Assembly (NCBI RefSeq): GCF_014648635.1
Contig: NZ_BMRM01000034.1
Location: 1-64,000 of the forward strand
Source: Streptomyces cinerochromogenes
GTDB lineage: Bacteria; Actinomycetota; Actinomycetes; Streptomycetales; Streptomycetaceae
DNA length: 64,000 nt
Direction: 5' to 3'
Shown piece after piece: positions 1 through 7,083 of this stretch (its first letter is position 1; every line of letters begins with the position of its first letter). Both the position numbers and the translations under genes were made by a program. Under the pieces are notes generated by a model, which worked only from the letters and a program-made list of their open reading frames with translations, was not told the origin of the DNA and did no database searches.

Positions 1-868
1 CGTCCAGGGTCTTCAGGAACGGCACGATGCCGTTGGAGTGCCCGTTCGTCCCCCGGATGTAGGAGCCGCGGGAGCGGATACGGGAGTAGGCGAGACCGAT
101 GCCGCCCGCGTGCTTGGAGAGCCGGGCCACCTGGTGGTAGCGGTCGTAGATGGAGTCCAGCTCGTCCAGCGGGGAGTCCAGCAGGTAGCACGCGGACATC
201 TGCGGGCGCGGTGTGCCGGAGTTGAACAGGGTGGGGGAGGAGGGCAGGTAGTCCAGGCGGCTCATCAGGCCGTACAGCGCCGCGACTTCGTCCACCGAGC
301 GGGCCGTGTGGTCCGCCGTCAGCCCGCTCGCCACGCGCAGCATGAAGTGCTGGGGCGTCTCGATCACCTTGCGGGTGAGGGGGTGGCGCAGCAGGTAGCG
401 GCTGTAGAGGGTGCGCAGGCCGAAGTAGCCGAACCGGTCGTCGGCGCCCTCCGCCACCGCCGACTCCGCCAGGGCGTCCAGCCGTTCGGCGTGGGCGCGG
501 ACGAACTCCGCCGTGCCGTCGGCGACCAGGCCCTCGCGCTGCCCGACGGCGACGGACTCGGTGAAGGAGGCCACGCCCTGGGAGGCGGCCTCGCCCCGGA
601 TGGTCAGGGTCAGCAGCCGGGCGGCCAGCTTCGAGTAGGCGGGGTCCTCCGCGATCAGGCCGGCGGCGGCCTCCGTGGCCAGCTCACGCAGCTCCGCCTC
701 GTCGGCCCGCGAGGACCGGCCCCGCAGCGCGGCGGCGGCCACCCGGCCGGGATCGGCGTCGGGCAGGTCGGCGGTCAGCTCGGTCAGGGTCCGCAGCAGC
801 GCGGGCTCCGGATCCCGCTGCGGGTACTCCTCGGTGAGCGGAACCGGGTGGCTCGGAGCCAGGGTCAC
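1..868 (-). CDS. nrdA: Class Ia ribonucleoside-diphosphate reductase alpha subunit (partial)
   Basis: Catalytic subunit that reduces ribonucleotides to deoxyribonucleotides in the cytoplasm. Only the first 289 codons lie in the window; the gene runs off the left edge. The GTG start follows a GAGGGAG ribosome site. The visible protein contains the conserved stretch SSPTLFNSGT, the cysteine in SACYLLD, and the KHAGGIG and RGTNGHSNGIVPF loops typical of class I NrdA. It does not resemble the B12-dependent NrdJ type, and no nrdR gene sits upstream, so it is the nrdABS-type enzyme of streptomycetes. Two NrdR boxes lie about 130 bases upstream, so repression by NrdR-dATP/ATP is expected. The beta subunit should follow outside the window. 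Confidence 0.93.
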   Translation of the reverse strand, partial: MTLAPSHPVPLTEEYPQRDPEPALLRTLTELTADLPDADPGRVAAAALRGRSSRADEAELRELATEAAAGLIAEDPAYSKLAARLLTLTIRGEAASQGVASFTESVAVGQREGLVADGTAEFVRAHAERLDALAESAVAEGADDRFGYFGLRTLYSRYLLRHPLTRKVIETPQHFMLRVASGLTADHTARSVDEVAALYGLMSRLDYLPSSPTLFNSGTPRPQMSACYLLDSPLDELDSIYDRYHQVARLSKHAGGIGLAYSRIRSRGSYIRGTNGHSNGIVPFLKTLD

Positions 869-997
869 GTGGTGCTCCCTCGTCGGTGGAAAACGGGGCC
901 CGGGACACAGGGGTGGCAAGGCGTGGGAAGACAGACGCCAGTGCCTGAGGGGCCCGCTGTGCCGTGGGCGTCTCAGGTGTCGCCGAAATCAGGTGGG

Positions 998-1044
998 AGC
1001 ATACATCTTGTGTCTCGCCGTGCAACGAACCCCAGATGTAGTGT
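998..1044 (-). promoter_or_regulatory. Tandem NrdR boxes and promoter of nrdA
   Basis: Read on the minus strand, two 16-base sites are present: ACACTACATCTGGGGT (1029-1044) and ACACAAGATGTATGCT (998-1013). They are separated by 15 bases, so their centres are 31 bases or three helical turns apart, the classical arrangement of NrdR boxes before nrd genes. A possible promoter, TTGCAC then 16 bases then TATGCT, lies so that the second box covers the -10 element. Bound NrdR would therefore block RNA polymerase. Box similarity to the known consensus was judged by eye. Confidence 0.75.
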
Positions 1045-1306
1045 CCCGGGGCGTGTTCGTTGTTCGGACAACGAGGGAGGAGACGGCCCGGGACGCCAGC
1101 CCCGACAAGGGTTCGGCGGGCTCCTCCGCCCCGTCCGCGGAGGGCACGCGGGCGGGGTGCGGACGGCCGTGGCCGGTCGGCAGGCGGGCTGTGGCGCGAG
1201 GGGCGGAGGCGGCGGCGACACGAAGATGGCCGAAACGCGACGCACCGCCTCTCCGCCCGAACGGCGCCTCCGCACCGGCGCCTTCCGGCCGGCCCTCACG
1301 AACGGC

Positions 1307-1387
1307 GAACGTGGTCACCGGTCGGCGACCGTCGAACGTGGTCACCGGTCAGCGACCGTCGAACGTGATCACCGGTCAGCGGCCGTC
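1307..1387. repeat. Three direct repeats of 27 bp
   Basis: Three contiguous 27-base units (1307-1333, 1334-1360, 1361-1387) share the core GAACGTGGTCACCGGTC followed by GCGACCGTC. Unit 2 differs from unit 1 at one position and unit 3 at two more. They lie outside genes, between a hairpin at the DoxX 3' end and the nrdA promoter. The copy number is too low and there are no spacers, so this is not a CRISPR. Confidence 0.9.
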
Positions 1388-1416
1388 CCGCGCGAACAGC
1401 GGCCGTTCCCGCGCGG
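1388..1416 (-). terminator. Hairpin downstream of the DoxX gene
   Basis: An inverted repeat (minus strand CCGCGC-GG-GAAC, seven-base loop, GTTC-GCGCGG) begins seven bases after the stop codon of the DoxX gene. It has no T tract, as is usual in streptomycetes. Confidence 0.45.
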
Positions 1417-1422
1417 CGGCCG

Positions 1423-1968
1423 TCACTCCTCGAACAACGCCTCCTGCTCGCCTTCCCTCTGCCGCCGCAGCCGCCGGTTGCGCGTGCCCACCACCACGGC
1501 CGTCGCCGCCGCCGTCGCGCCGAGGGCGGCAGGGACCATCCAGCCGCGGTCGAAGACGTGCCCGAGCACGTGGTCGAGGGAGAGCCGGCCGGGGCCGGTG
1601 ACGGCGAGTCCGGCCGCGGCCAGGCCCAGGGTCGCCGCGTGCTCGTAGCCGCCCTCCTGGGCGAAGAAGCCGTTGGGCGCGTGGACCGCCGACGCCCCGG
1701 CCATCGCGCCGGCCGCCGCCGCGCCCGCCGCCGGAGTGGCGAGGCCCAGCGCCAGCAGCGTGCCGCCGCCCGCCTCCGCCAGGCCCGCCGCGGTGGCGCT
1801 CGCCTTGCCCGGGGCGTAGCCGACGGACTCCATGAACTGGCCGGTGCCTTCCAGTCCGTGGCCGCCGAACCAGCCGAACAGCTTCTGCGCGCCGTGGGCC
1901 GCCAGCACTCCGCCGGTGCCCAGCCGGAGCAGCAGCAGGCCCAGATCACGTCGGTCGTAACAGGTCAC
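1423..1968 (-). CDS. DoxX family membrane protein
   Basis: A 181-residue integral membrane protein of the DoxX/SURF4-like superfamily. The N-terminal motif RLGTGGVLAAHGAQKLFGWFGG and the NGFF segment near the third helix are characteristic. Four hydrophobic helices are followed by a charged C terminus ending in EEALFEE-type residues. DoxX proteins have been linked to thiol and oxidative-stress protection with superoxide dismutase and sulfurtransferase partners, but no such partner is adjacent here, so the role is open. The gene stands alone, convergent with nothing and separated from nrdA by a long gap, and ends at a hairpin. Confidence 0.85.
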   Translation of the reverse strand: MTCYDRRDLGLLLLRLGTGGVLAAHGAQKLFGWFGGHGLEGTGQFMESVGYAPGKASATAAGLAEAGGGTLLALGLATPAAGAAAAGAMAGASAVHAPNGFFAQEGGYEHAATLGLAAAGLAVTGPGRLSLDHVLGHVFDRGWMVPAALGATAAATAVVVGTRNRRLRRQREGEQEALFEE

Positions 1969-2096
1969 GGTGACTCCCCGGCAGACAGGCGGACAGGTCC
2001 CTCCCGTGTGCCCACCCTCGCACCGCCGACGCCGTCCGGCGCGTCCTGGGTGGCGTTCGGGTGGCGGGACCGGGGGAGCGGTGTGAGCCTGACGCC

Positions 2097-2423
2097 ATGA
2101 CGATTCAGCCAGCCAAGCTCAGCGAGCCGGCCGTCCGGGCCTTCGTCCACGCCGTCAACGCACACGACCGCGAGGGCTTCATGTCGCTGCTCGCGCCCGG
2201 CGCGACCATGGCCGACGACGGCTTGGACCGGGACCTCGCCGAGTGGACCGACCGGGAGATCTTCTCCTCCCACGGTCACATGGAGGTCGACAACGAGTCC
2301 GACGGCGGCCGCACCCTGCTGGCCCGCTACAGCAACGACACCTGGGGCGAGATGCGCACCAAGTGGAACTTCACCGTCGACGACGACGGACGGATCTCAC
2401 GCTTCGAGACCGGACAGGCGTAA
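2097..2423 (+). CDS. NTF2-like (SnoaL-type) small protein
   Basis: A 108-residue protein with the fold signature of the NTF2/SnoaL superfamily: an N-terminal helix (VRAFVHAVNAHDREGFMSLL), then APGATM, and beta strands with aromatic residues near the C terminus (WNFTVDDDGRISRFETGQA). Such proteins act as small ligand-binding pockets or isomerases, or have no known reaction. The start is the ATG at 2097; the frame is open further upstream but without a start supported by a ribosome site. The aldo/keto reductase gene begins 54 bases downstream and has its own -10 box, so cotranscription is possible but not needed. Confidence 0.75.
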   Translation: MTIQPAKLSEPAVRAFVHAVNAHDREGFMSLLAPGATMADDGLDRDLAEWTDREIFSSHGHMEVDNESDGGRTLLARYSNDTWGEMRTKWNFTVDDDGRISRFETGQA

Positions 2424-2477
2424 GAAGCCCTCCGGGGGCTTGTGTTCGCGTGCGCTCCACCTTCTAGCGTCCCGCCC

Positions 2478-3458
2478 ATGACGACACGGACGCTGGGACG
2501 CAGCGGCACAGAGGTGAGCGCACTCGGGTTCGGGTGCTGGGCCATCGGAGGCGAGCACCGGACCGCCGACGGACAGCCCGTCGGCTGGGGGAAGGTGGAC
2601 GACGACGAGTCCGTACGGGCGGTCCGCAGGGCGCTCGACCTCGGCGTCACCTTCTTCGACACGGCCGACTCCTACGGCACCGGGCACAGCGAGGAGATCC
2701 TGGGCCGGGCCCTGGGCACACGGCGCGACGACGTCGTCCTCGCCACCAAGTGGGGCAACGTCTTCGACCCGGACACCCGTACCCTCACCGGCACCGACGA
2801 CACCCCGGAGTACGCCCGGCGGGCCCTCACCGCCTCCCTGCGCCGCCTCGGCACCGACCGCGTCGACCTGTACCAGCTGCACCTCTCCGACGCCGACCCG
2901 GCCCGCGCCGCCGAACTCCGCGACGCGTGCGAGGAGTTCGTGCGGGAGGGACTCGTACGCGCCTACGGCTGGAGCACCGACGATCCCGCACGGGCCGCCG
3001 TCTTCGCCGAGGGCCCGCACGCCACGGCCGTACAGCACCGCCTCAACGTCCTGCAGGACGCGCCCGGCATGGTGGAGCTGTGCGAGCGGCTGGAACTGGC
3101 CAGCGTCGACCGCAGTCCGCTCGCCATGGGGCTGCTGGCGGGGCGGCGCGGCGGACCGCTCGAGGCCGGGGACATCCGCAGCCGGCCGCCCGCCTGGCTC
3201 CCCGGGTACGCGGAGGACGGCTCCGGTGCCGACCCCCGGTGGCTGGCCCGGATCGACGCCGTCCGGTCCGTCCTCACCAGCGGCGGCCGGACCCTCGCCC
3301 AGGGCGCCCTCGCCTGGCTGTGGGCCCGCAGCCCGCGCACCGTGCCGATCCCCGGCTTCCGGACCGTCGCCCAGGCCGAGGAGAACGCCGGGGCGCTCGC
3401 GAAGGGGCCGCTCACCGCCGCCCAGCTGGCCGAGATCGACCGCCTGCTCGGCAGGTGA
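2478..3458 (+). CDS. Aldo/keto reductase
   Basis: A 326-residue NADPH-dependent oxidoreductase of the aldo/keto reductase superfamily, of the bacterial YajO/Tas-like type. The catalytic tetrad is visible: Asp in FFDTADSYGTGHSEE, Tyr in the same segment, Lys in LATKWG and His in LYQLHLSD. The C-terminal cofactor loop reads IPGFRTVAQAEENAGAL. The substrate cannot be inferred. The ATG at 2478 lies seven bases after a TAGCGT hexamer (2465-2470) with no ribosome site, suggesting a leaderless transcript. No neighbour indicates a pathway. Confidence 0.9.
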   Translation: MTTRTLGRSGTEVSALGFGCWAIGGEHRTADGQPVGWGKVDDDESVRAVRRALDLGVTFFDTADSYGTGHSEEILGRALGTRRDDVVLATKWGNVFDPDTRTLTGTDDTPEYARRALTASLRRLGTDRVDLYQLHLSDADPARAAELRDACEEFVREGLVRAYGWSTDDPARAAVFAEGPHATAVQHRLNVLQDAPGMVELCERLELASVDRSPLAMGLLAGRRGGPLEAGDIRSRPPAWLPGYAEDGSGADPRWLARIDAVRSVLTSGGRTLAQGALAWLWARSPRTVPIPGFRTVAQAEENAGALAKGPLTAAQLAEIDRLLGR

Positions 3459-3481
3459 GCGGTCCCCGGGGCGGTACGGGC

Positions 3482-3500
3482 GCGGCCGGCGCCGGGCCGC
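3482..3500 (+). terminator. Possible terminator after the aldo/keto reductase
   Basis: A six-base stem GCGGCC/GGCCGC with a seven-base loop occurs 23 bases after the stop codon. It is GC-rich background, so the call is weak. Confidence 0.3.
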
Positions 3501-3662
3501 CCGCCCGGCTGCCCGGGCACGCCGTCGAGGGCCCCTGGGCGGAGGGAGTGCGAGGGCCGGGGAAGCGGGGTGACTCATCGGATTCTCATAACGCGGCAAA
3601 TTCCGGTCCGTCGGGCCCCACGGGTCGCTAATCCCCTGCTCGAAGCGGTGTACGGTCCCCGG

Positions 3663-4847
3663 GTGCGCGAATGTTCCCGGCTCAGCCGGCGTGCCGTCCT
3701 CGGGCTGACGGCCGCCGCCCTTCCCCTGTCCACGGCCACCGAGGCCGCCGCCGCGACGCCGGTCGTCGGCGGTGAGCGTCTGGCCCGCACCGGCGTCCAG
3801 GTGCGCGGTGCCTCCGGACTGCCCGGGAAGCTCACCGCCCAGGCCTGGCTGGTCGCCGACTGCGAGAGCGGGGAGGTGCTCGCCGCGTTCCACGCGCACC
3901 GCCGGCTCGCGCCCGCGTCCACGCTGAAGATGCTGTTCGCGGACACCGTGCTGAAGAAGTTCGACCGCACCGAGCGGTACAAGGTCACCGACGCCGATCT
4001 CGCCGACGTCCCGGCCGGCTCCAGCCTCGTCGGCATCAAGCCCGGCATCACCTACACCGTCGAGCAGTTGTGGCAGGGCGTGTTCCTGCGCTCGGGCAAC
4101 GACGCCGTGCACGTGCTGTCCCACATGAACGGCGGCATCGCCCGGACCGTCGCCGAGATGCAGGCCAAGGCCGAGGACCTCCAGGCCCTGGACACCCATG
4201 TGGTCAGCCCCGACGGCTTCGATCACAAGGGGCAGCTCTCGTCGGCGTACGACCTCACGCTCTTCGCCCGCCACGGCCTGAAGGACGCCGACTTCCGCGG
4301 CTACTGCGGCACGCGGACCGCCGACTTCCCTGCGGGCGGCAAGAAGACGTTCCAGATCCAGAACACCGACCGCCTGCTGACCGGGGCATGGGGCCTGAAG
4401 ACATACGACGGCCTGATCGGTGTCAAGAACGGCTACACCAGCCACGCCGGCAACACCTTCACCGGCGCGGCCACCCGTGGCGGGCGCACCCTGCTGGTCA
4501 CCGTCATGCACCCCGAGTCCGGTGGCAACGCCGTCTACGAGCACACCGCCGCGCTGCTCGACTGGGGCTTCACCCACGGGCGTTCGGCGCAGCCCGTGGG
4601 CCTGCTGGTCGAACCGCTCAGCGAGGGCGGGGCGAGCGCGAGCCCGGCGCCCGGGCGCAAGGCCGTACAGGCGGCGGCCGGCGCGCCCGGCCCCGCGTCC
4701 GGGGGCGGCTCGGGGTGGCAGGCCAGCGCCGGCGCCGCCGGGGCGCTGGCGGTCCTGGGGGCGGGCGCCTGGGCCCTGCGCCGGCGTCGGGCACGGGCGG
4801 CGACGGCGCCGGAGGAGAGTGGAAGCGGACCGGGCGACGCCGTGTGA
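3663..4847 (+). CDS. D-alanyl-D-alanine carboxypeptidase (peptidase S11), membrane-anchored
   Basis: A 394-residue penicillin-binding protein that trims the terminal D-Ala of peptidoglycan stem peptides outside the membrane. The N terminus has a twin-arginine-like signal (SRRAVLGLTAAALPL). The active-site motifs are STLKM (SxxK), SGNDA (SxN) and KNG where most family members have KTG. The C terminus carries a single hydrophobic segment (GALAVLGAGAWAL) followed by arginines, a membrane anchor with a cytoplasmic tail. The GTG at 3663 is preferred because TACGGT at 3651-3656 ends six bases before it, a leaderless arrangement, and because it places the signal peptide at the N terminus. The frame is open further upstream, but that would put extra residues ahead of the signal. 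Confidence 0.9.
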   Translation: MRECSRLSRRAVLGLTAAALPLSTATEAAAATPVVGGERLARTGVQVRGASGLPGKLTAQAWLVADCESGEVLAAFHAHRRLAPASTLKMLFADTVLKKFDRTERYKVTDADLADVPAGSSLVGIKPGITYTVEQLWQGVFLRSGNDAVHVLSHMNGGIARTVAEMQAKAEDLQALDTHVVSPDGFDHKGQLSSAYDLTLFARHGLKDADFRGYCGTRTADFPAGGKKTFQIQNTDRLLTGAWGLKTYDGLIGVKNGYTSHAGNTFTGAATRGGRTLLVTVMHPESGGNAVYEHTAALLDWGFTHGRSAQPVGLLVEPLSEGGASASPAPGRKAVQAAAGAPGPASGGGSGWQASAGAAGALAVLGAGAWALRRRRARAATAPEESGSGPGDAV

Positions 4848-4853
4848 CGCAGT

Positions 4854-4938
4854 GCGGCGGCCGTTCCACCGGCCGGCGTGTACCCGCGGTCCGCCGCGAG
4901 GTCCACCCCCAACTCCGGCCCGGTGGAACGGCCGCCGC
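4854..4938. terminator. Long inverted repeat between convergent genes
   Basis: A perfect 19-bp inverted repeat (4854-4872 with 4920-4938; GCGGCGGCCGTTCCACCGG and its complement) surrounds a 47-base loop. It begins six bases after the carboxypeptidase stop codon and lies between convergent genes, so a terminator is the simplest reading. The arms are unusually long. Confidence 0.7.
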
Positions 4939-5076
4939 CTCCCCCCTCGCAGTGGCCGCGGAACTTTCGTGCGTCAGATGTGAAGCTCTCGTGGAGAAAA
5001 GTTGAGCACAGGTCCACGACCGGCCGCAATAGCGCGGATGTTCTACTTCCACTTGTGCGGGCGTCCGGAGCTTCGC

Positions 5077-5835
5077 TCAACCCCGCCCGATGTACGGCAT
5101 CGTCGTCGCCAGCACCGTCGCGAACTGCACGTTCGCCTCCAGCGGCAGCTCCGCCATGTGCCGCACCGTGCGCGCCACATCGGCCACGTCCATCACCGGT
5201 TCCGGGGCCACCTCCCCGTTCGCCTGGAGCGCTCCCGTCTGCATCCGGGCCGTCATGTCGGTCGCCGCGTTGCCGATGTCGATCTGCCCGACCGCGATCC
5301 GGTACGGCCGCCCGTCCAGCGACAGCGACTTGGTCAGACCGGTCAGCGCGTGCTTGGTCGCGGTGTAGGCGACCGAGTGCGGGCGGGGCGTGTGGGCCGA
5401 GACGGAGCCGTTGTTGATGATGCGGCCGCCCTGCGGGTCCTGCTCCTTCATCCGCCGGTAGGCCGCCTGGGCGCACAGGAACGCCCCGTTGAGGTTGGTG
5501 TCCACCACGTGCCGCCAGGCCTCGTACGGCAGTTCCTCCACCGGCACCCCGCCGGGTCCGAAGGTCCCCGCGTTGTTGAACAGCAGGTCCAGCCGGCCGA
5601 ACCGCTCCACGGCCGCCGTGAACAGCGCGTCGACGTCCTCGGGCCGGGACACGTCGGCCGGTACGGCGAGCGAGGCCGCCCCCGGCACCAGTGCCGCCGT
5701 CTCCGTGAGCGGCTCGGCGCGCCGGCCGGCCAGTGCCACCGACCAGCCGGCGCGCAGCAGCTCCACGGCGACGGCCCGCCCGATGCCCGAGCCGGCCCCC
5801 GTCACCACCGCGATCTTCGAGTGCGTGTCAGTCAT
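5077..5835 (-). CDS. Short-chain dehydrogenase/reductase
   Basis: A 252-residue NAD(P)-dependent oxidoreductase of the classical SDR family. Visible motifs are TGAGSGIG (cofactor loop), NNAG, the catalytic serine region NNGSVSA and the YTATK catalytic pair. Arginines after the second strand (LAGRRAE) favour NADPH. The substrate is unknown. The gene precedes nothing on its strand before a strong inverted repeat. A promoter resembling TTCCGC-17-TACGCT lies immediately upstream, with the -10 box eight bases from the ATG, so the mRNA is probably leaderless or nearly so. Confidence 0.9.
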   Translation of the reverse strand: MTDTHSKIAVVTGAGSGIGRAVAVELLRAGWSVALAGRRAEPLTETAALVPGAASLAVPADVSRPEDVDALFTAAVERFGRLDLLFNNAGTFGPGGVPVEELPYEAWRHVVDTNLNGAFLCAQAAYRRMKEQDPQGGRIINNGSVSAHTPRPHSVAYTATKHALTGLTKSLSLDGRPYRIAVGQIDIGNAATDMTARMQTGALQANGEVAPEPVMDVADVARTVRHMAELPLEANVQFATVLATTMPYIGRG

Positions 5836-5843
5836 GGCACGGC

Positions 5844-5877
5844 AGCGTAGGCGGCGAGTCCGCGATGCGGAATCCGC
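5844..5877 (-). promoter_or_regulatory. Promoter of the SDR gene with a small dyad over the -35 box
   Basis: Minus strand: TTCCGC at 5867-5872, a 17-base spacer and TACGCT at 5844-5849, followed eight bases later by the ATG. The perfect dyad GCGGA-T-TCCGC (5867-5877) covers the -35 box and could be an operator. Assigned by eye. Confidence 0.5.
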
Positions 5878-5891
5878 TGTCCGCCATACGG

Positions 5892-6968
5892 TTAGCCGAC
5901 GAGCGGGACCACCGCGTCACCCGCCGCGTCCTTCCCATCCTTCCCCTCCTCCCCGGGATACCGCACCCCGATCCGCTCCCGCACCGCGTCCAGCGTGCGC
6001 ATCACCGCGAGCGTCCCCTCCAGCGGCACCAGCGGCGACTCCTTCTCGCCCGCCCGCAGCGCCCGCATGACCTCCGCCGCCTCGTGCCGCAGGCTGGTGC
6101 GCGGCCCGTCGGCCGGGTCGGCGGCGAACTCCTCGGGGTCACGGCCGTCCCGGTGGAGGACGAACCGGTCGGGATGGAAGAAACCGGACGGGATGTCAAT
6201 CCGGCCGCGCGCACCGGTGACCGACGCGGTCACCGCCGTACCCCCGACGATCGAGCAGTGCAGCGAGGCCAGCGCCCCGCTCTCCCAGGACAGCACCGCC
6301 CCCGTCTGGAGGTCGACGCCCTCCGGCGACAGCACCGCGCTCGCGGCGATCCCCTCCGGCTCGCCCAGCAGCAGCTGCGCGAACGACACCGGGTACACGC
6401 CCAGGTCCAGCAGCGCCCCGCCGCCCAGCGCCGGATCCCGCAGCCGGTGCGCTGCGGGCAGCGCTCCATTCCGCGCCTCCGGCAAGAGGTGACCGGCCAG
6501 CCCGAAGTCGGCCTGCACGGTGCGCACGTCACCGATCGCCCCGTCGTCCACCAGCTCCTTCAACCGCCGCACCAGCGGATTGCAGTACATCCACATCGCC
6601 TCCATCAGGAAGCGGTCGTGCTCCCGCGCCAGCGCGACGAGTTCCTCCGCCTCGCGCAGGTTCAGCGTGAACGGCTTCTCGCACAGCACGTTCCGGCCCG
6701 CCCCCAGGCACAGCCCGGCCGCCGCACGGTGCGCCGCGTGGGGAGTGGCGACGTACACCACGTCGACCTCCGGGTCCGCCGCCAGCGACTCCCAGTCGCC
6801 GTACGCCCGCCCCACCCCGAACCGCTCGGCGAACGCCTCCGCCGACTCCCGGCGGCGTGAGGCCACCGCCACGATCTCCGCGTCCGCCAGATCGACCAGA
6901 TCCGCCGCGAACGCCGCCGCGATCCCGCCCGTCGCCAGGATCCCCCACCGCACGCTCCGCTCCGCCAT
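5892..6968 (-). CDS. Gfo/Idh/MocA family oxidoreductase
   Basis: A 358-residue NAD(P)-dependent dehydrogenase. The N-terminal Rossmann fold begins WGILATGGIAAAFAADL, followed by VVYVATPHAAH and the hallmark CEKPF motif with the catalytic lysine. The C-terminal alpha/beta domain contains LGVYPVSFAQLLLGEP. Family members act on sugars, inositols or dihydrodiols; the sequence resembles the dihydrodiol/D-xylose dehydrogenase branch, but the substrate is not determinable. The ATG at 6968 is chosen over one six bases upstream because GAGGGTGGGG gives it good ribosome-site spacing. It is divergent from the adjacent efflux gene. Confidence 0.88.
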   Translation of the reverse strand: MAERSVRWGILATGGIAAAFAADLVDLADAEIVAVASRRRESAEAFAERFGVGRAYGDWESLAADPEVDVVYVATPHAAHRAAAGLCLGAGRNVLCEKPFTLNLREAEELVALAREHDRFLMEAMWMYCNPLVRRLKELVDDGAIGDVRTVQADFGLAGHLLPEARNGALPAAHRLRDPALGGGALLDLGVYPVSFAQLLLGEPEGIAASAVLSPEGVDLQTGAVLSWESGALASLHCSIVGGTAVTASVTGARGRIDIPSGFFHPDRFVLHRDGRDPEEFAADPADGPRTSLRHEAAEVMRALRAGEKESPLVPLEGTLAVMRTLDAVRERIGVRYPGEEGKDGKDAAGDAVVPLVG

Positions 6969-7083
6969 CCCCACCCTCGCTCACGTGTGCCTCGGCAGTG
7001 TGTACGAGCTGAGAGCATAGGTGCCGGTCGTACCGACGACAGCGATGTCAGGCAAGCAGCAGCACAGCAGCAGGGAGGGGCAC

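Larger units (their letters stand above)
869..1422. other. 554-bp intergenic region between nrdA and the DoxX gene
   Basis: No supportable gene. It holds, from left to right, the untranslated leader of nrdA (about 130 bases, with a possible AGACGCC...GGCGTCT stem), the NrdR-box promoter, about 260 bases with no recognisable signal, three 27-bp direct repeats, and a hairpin just downstream of the DoxX gene. Reading frames in this stretch lack ribosome sites and family resemblance. Confidence 0.6.

Noticed and set aside
869..1000. Cobalamin riboswitch in the nrdA leader
   Set aside because: The leader is short and shows no clear B12 box or GGGAA-type core. Only a generic AGACGCC/GGCGTCT stem is visible.
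1307..1387. CRISPR-like array
   Set aside because: Units are contiguous with no spacers, only three copies, and there are no cas genes.
4854..4938. Second MITE
   Set aside because: The arms are long, but the element starts six bases after a stop codon between convergent genes, has a short interior and lacks evident target duplications, so a terminator is simpler.
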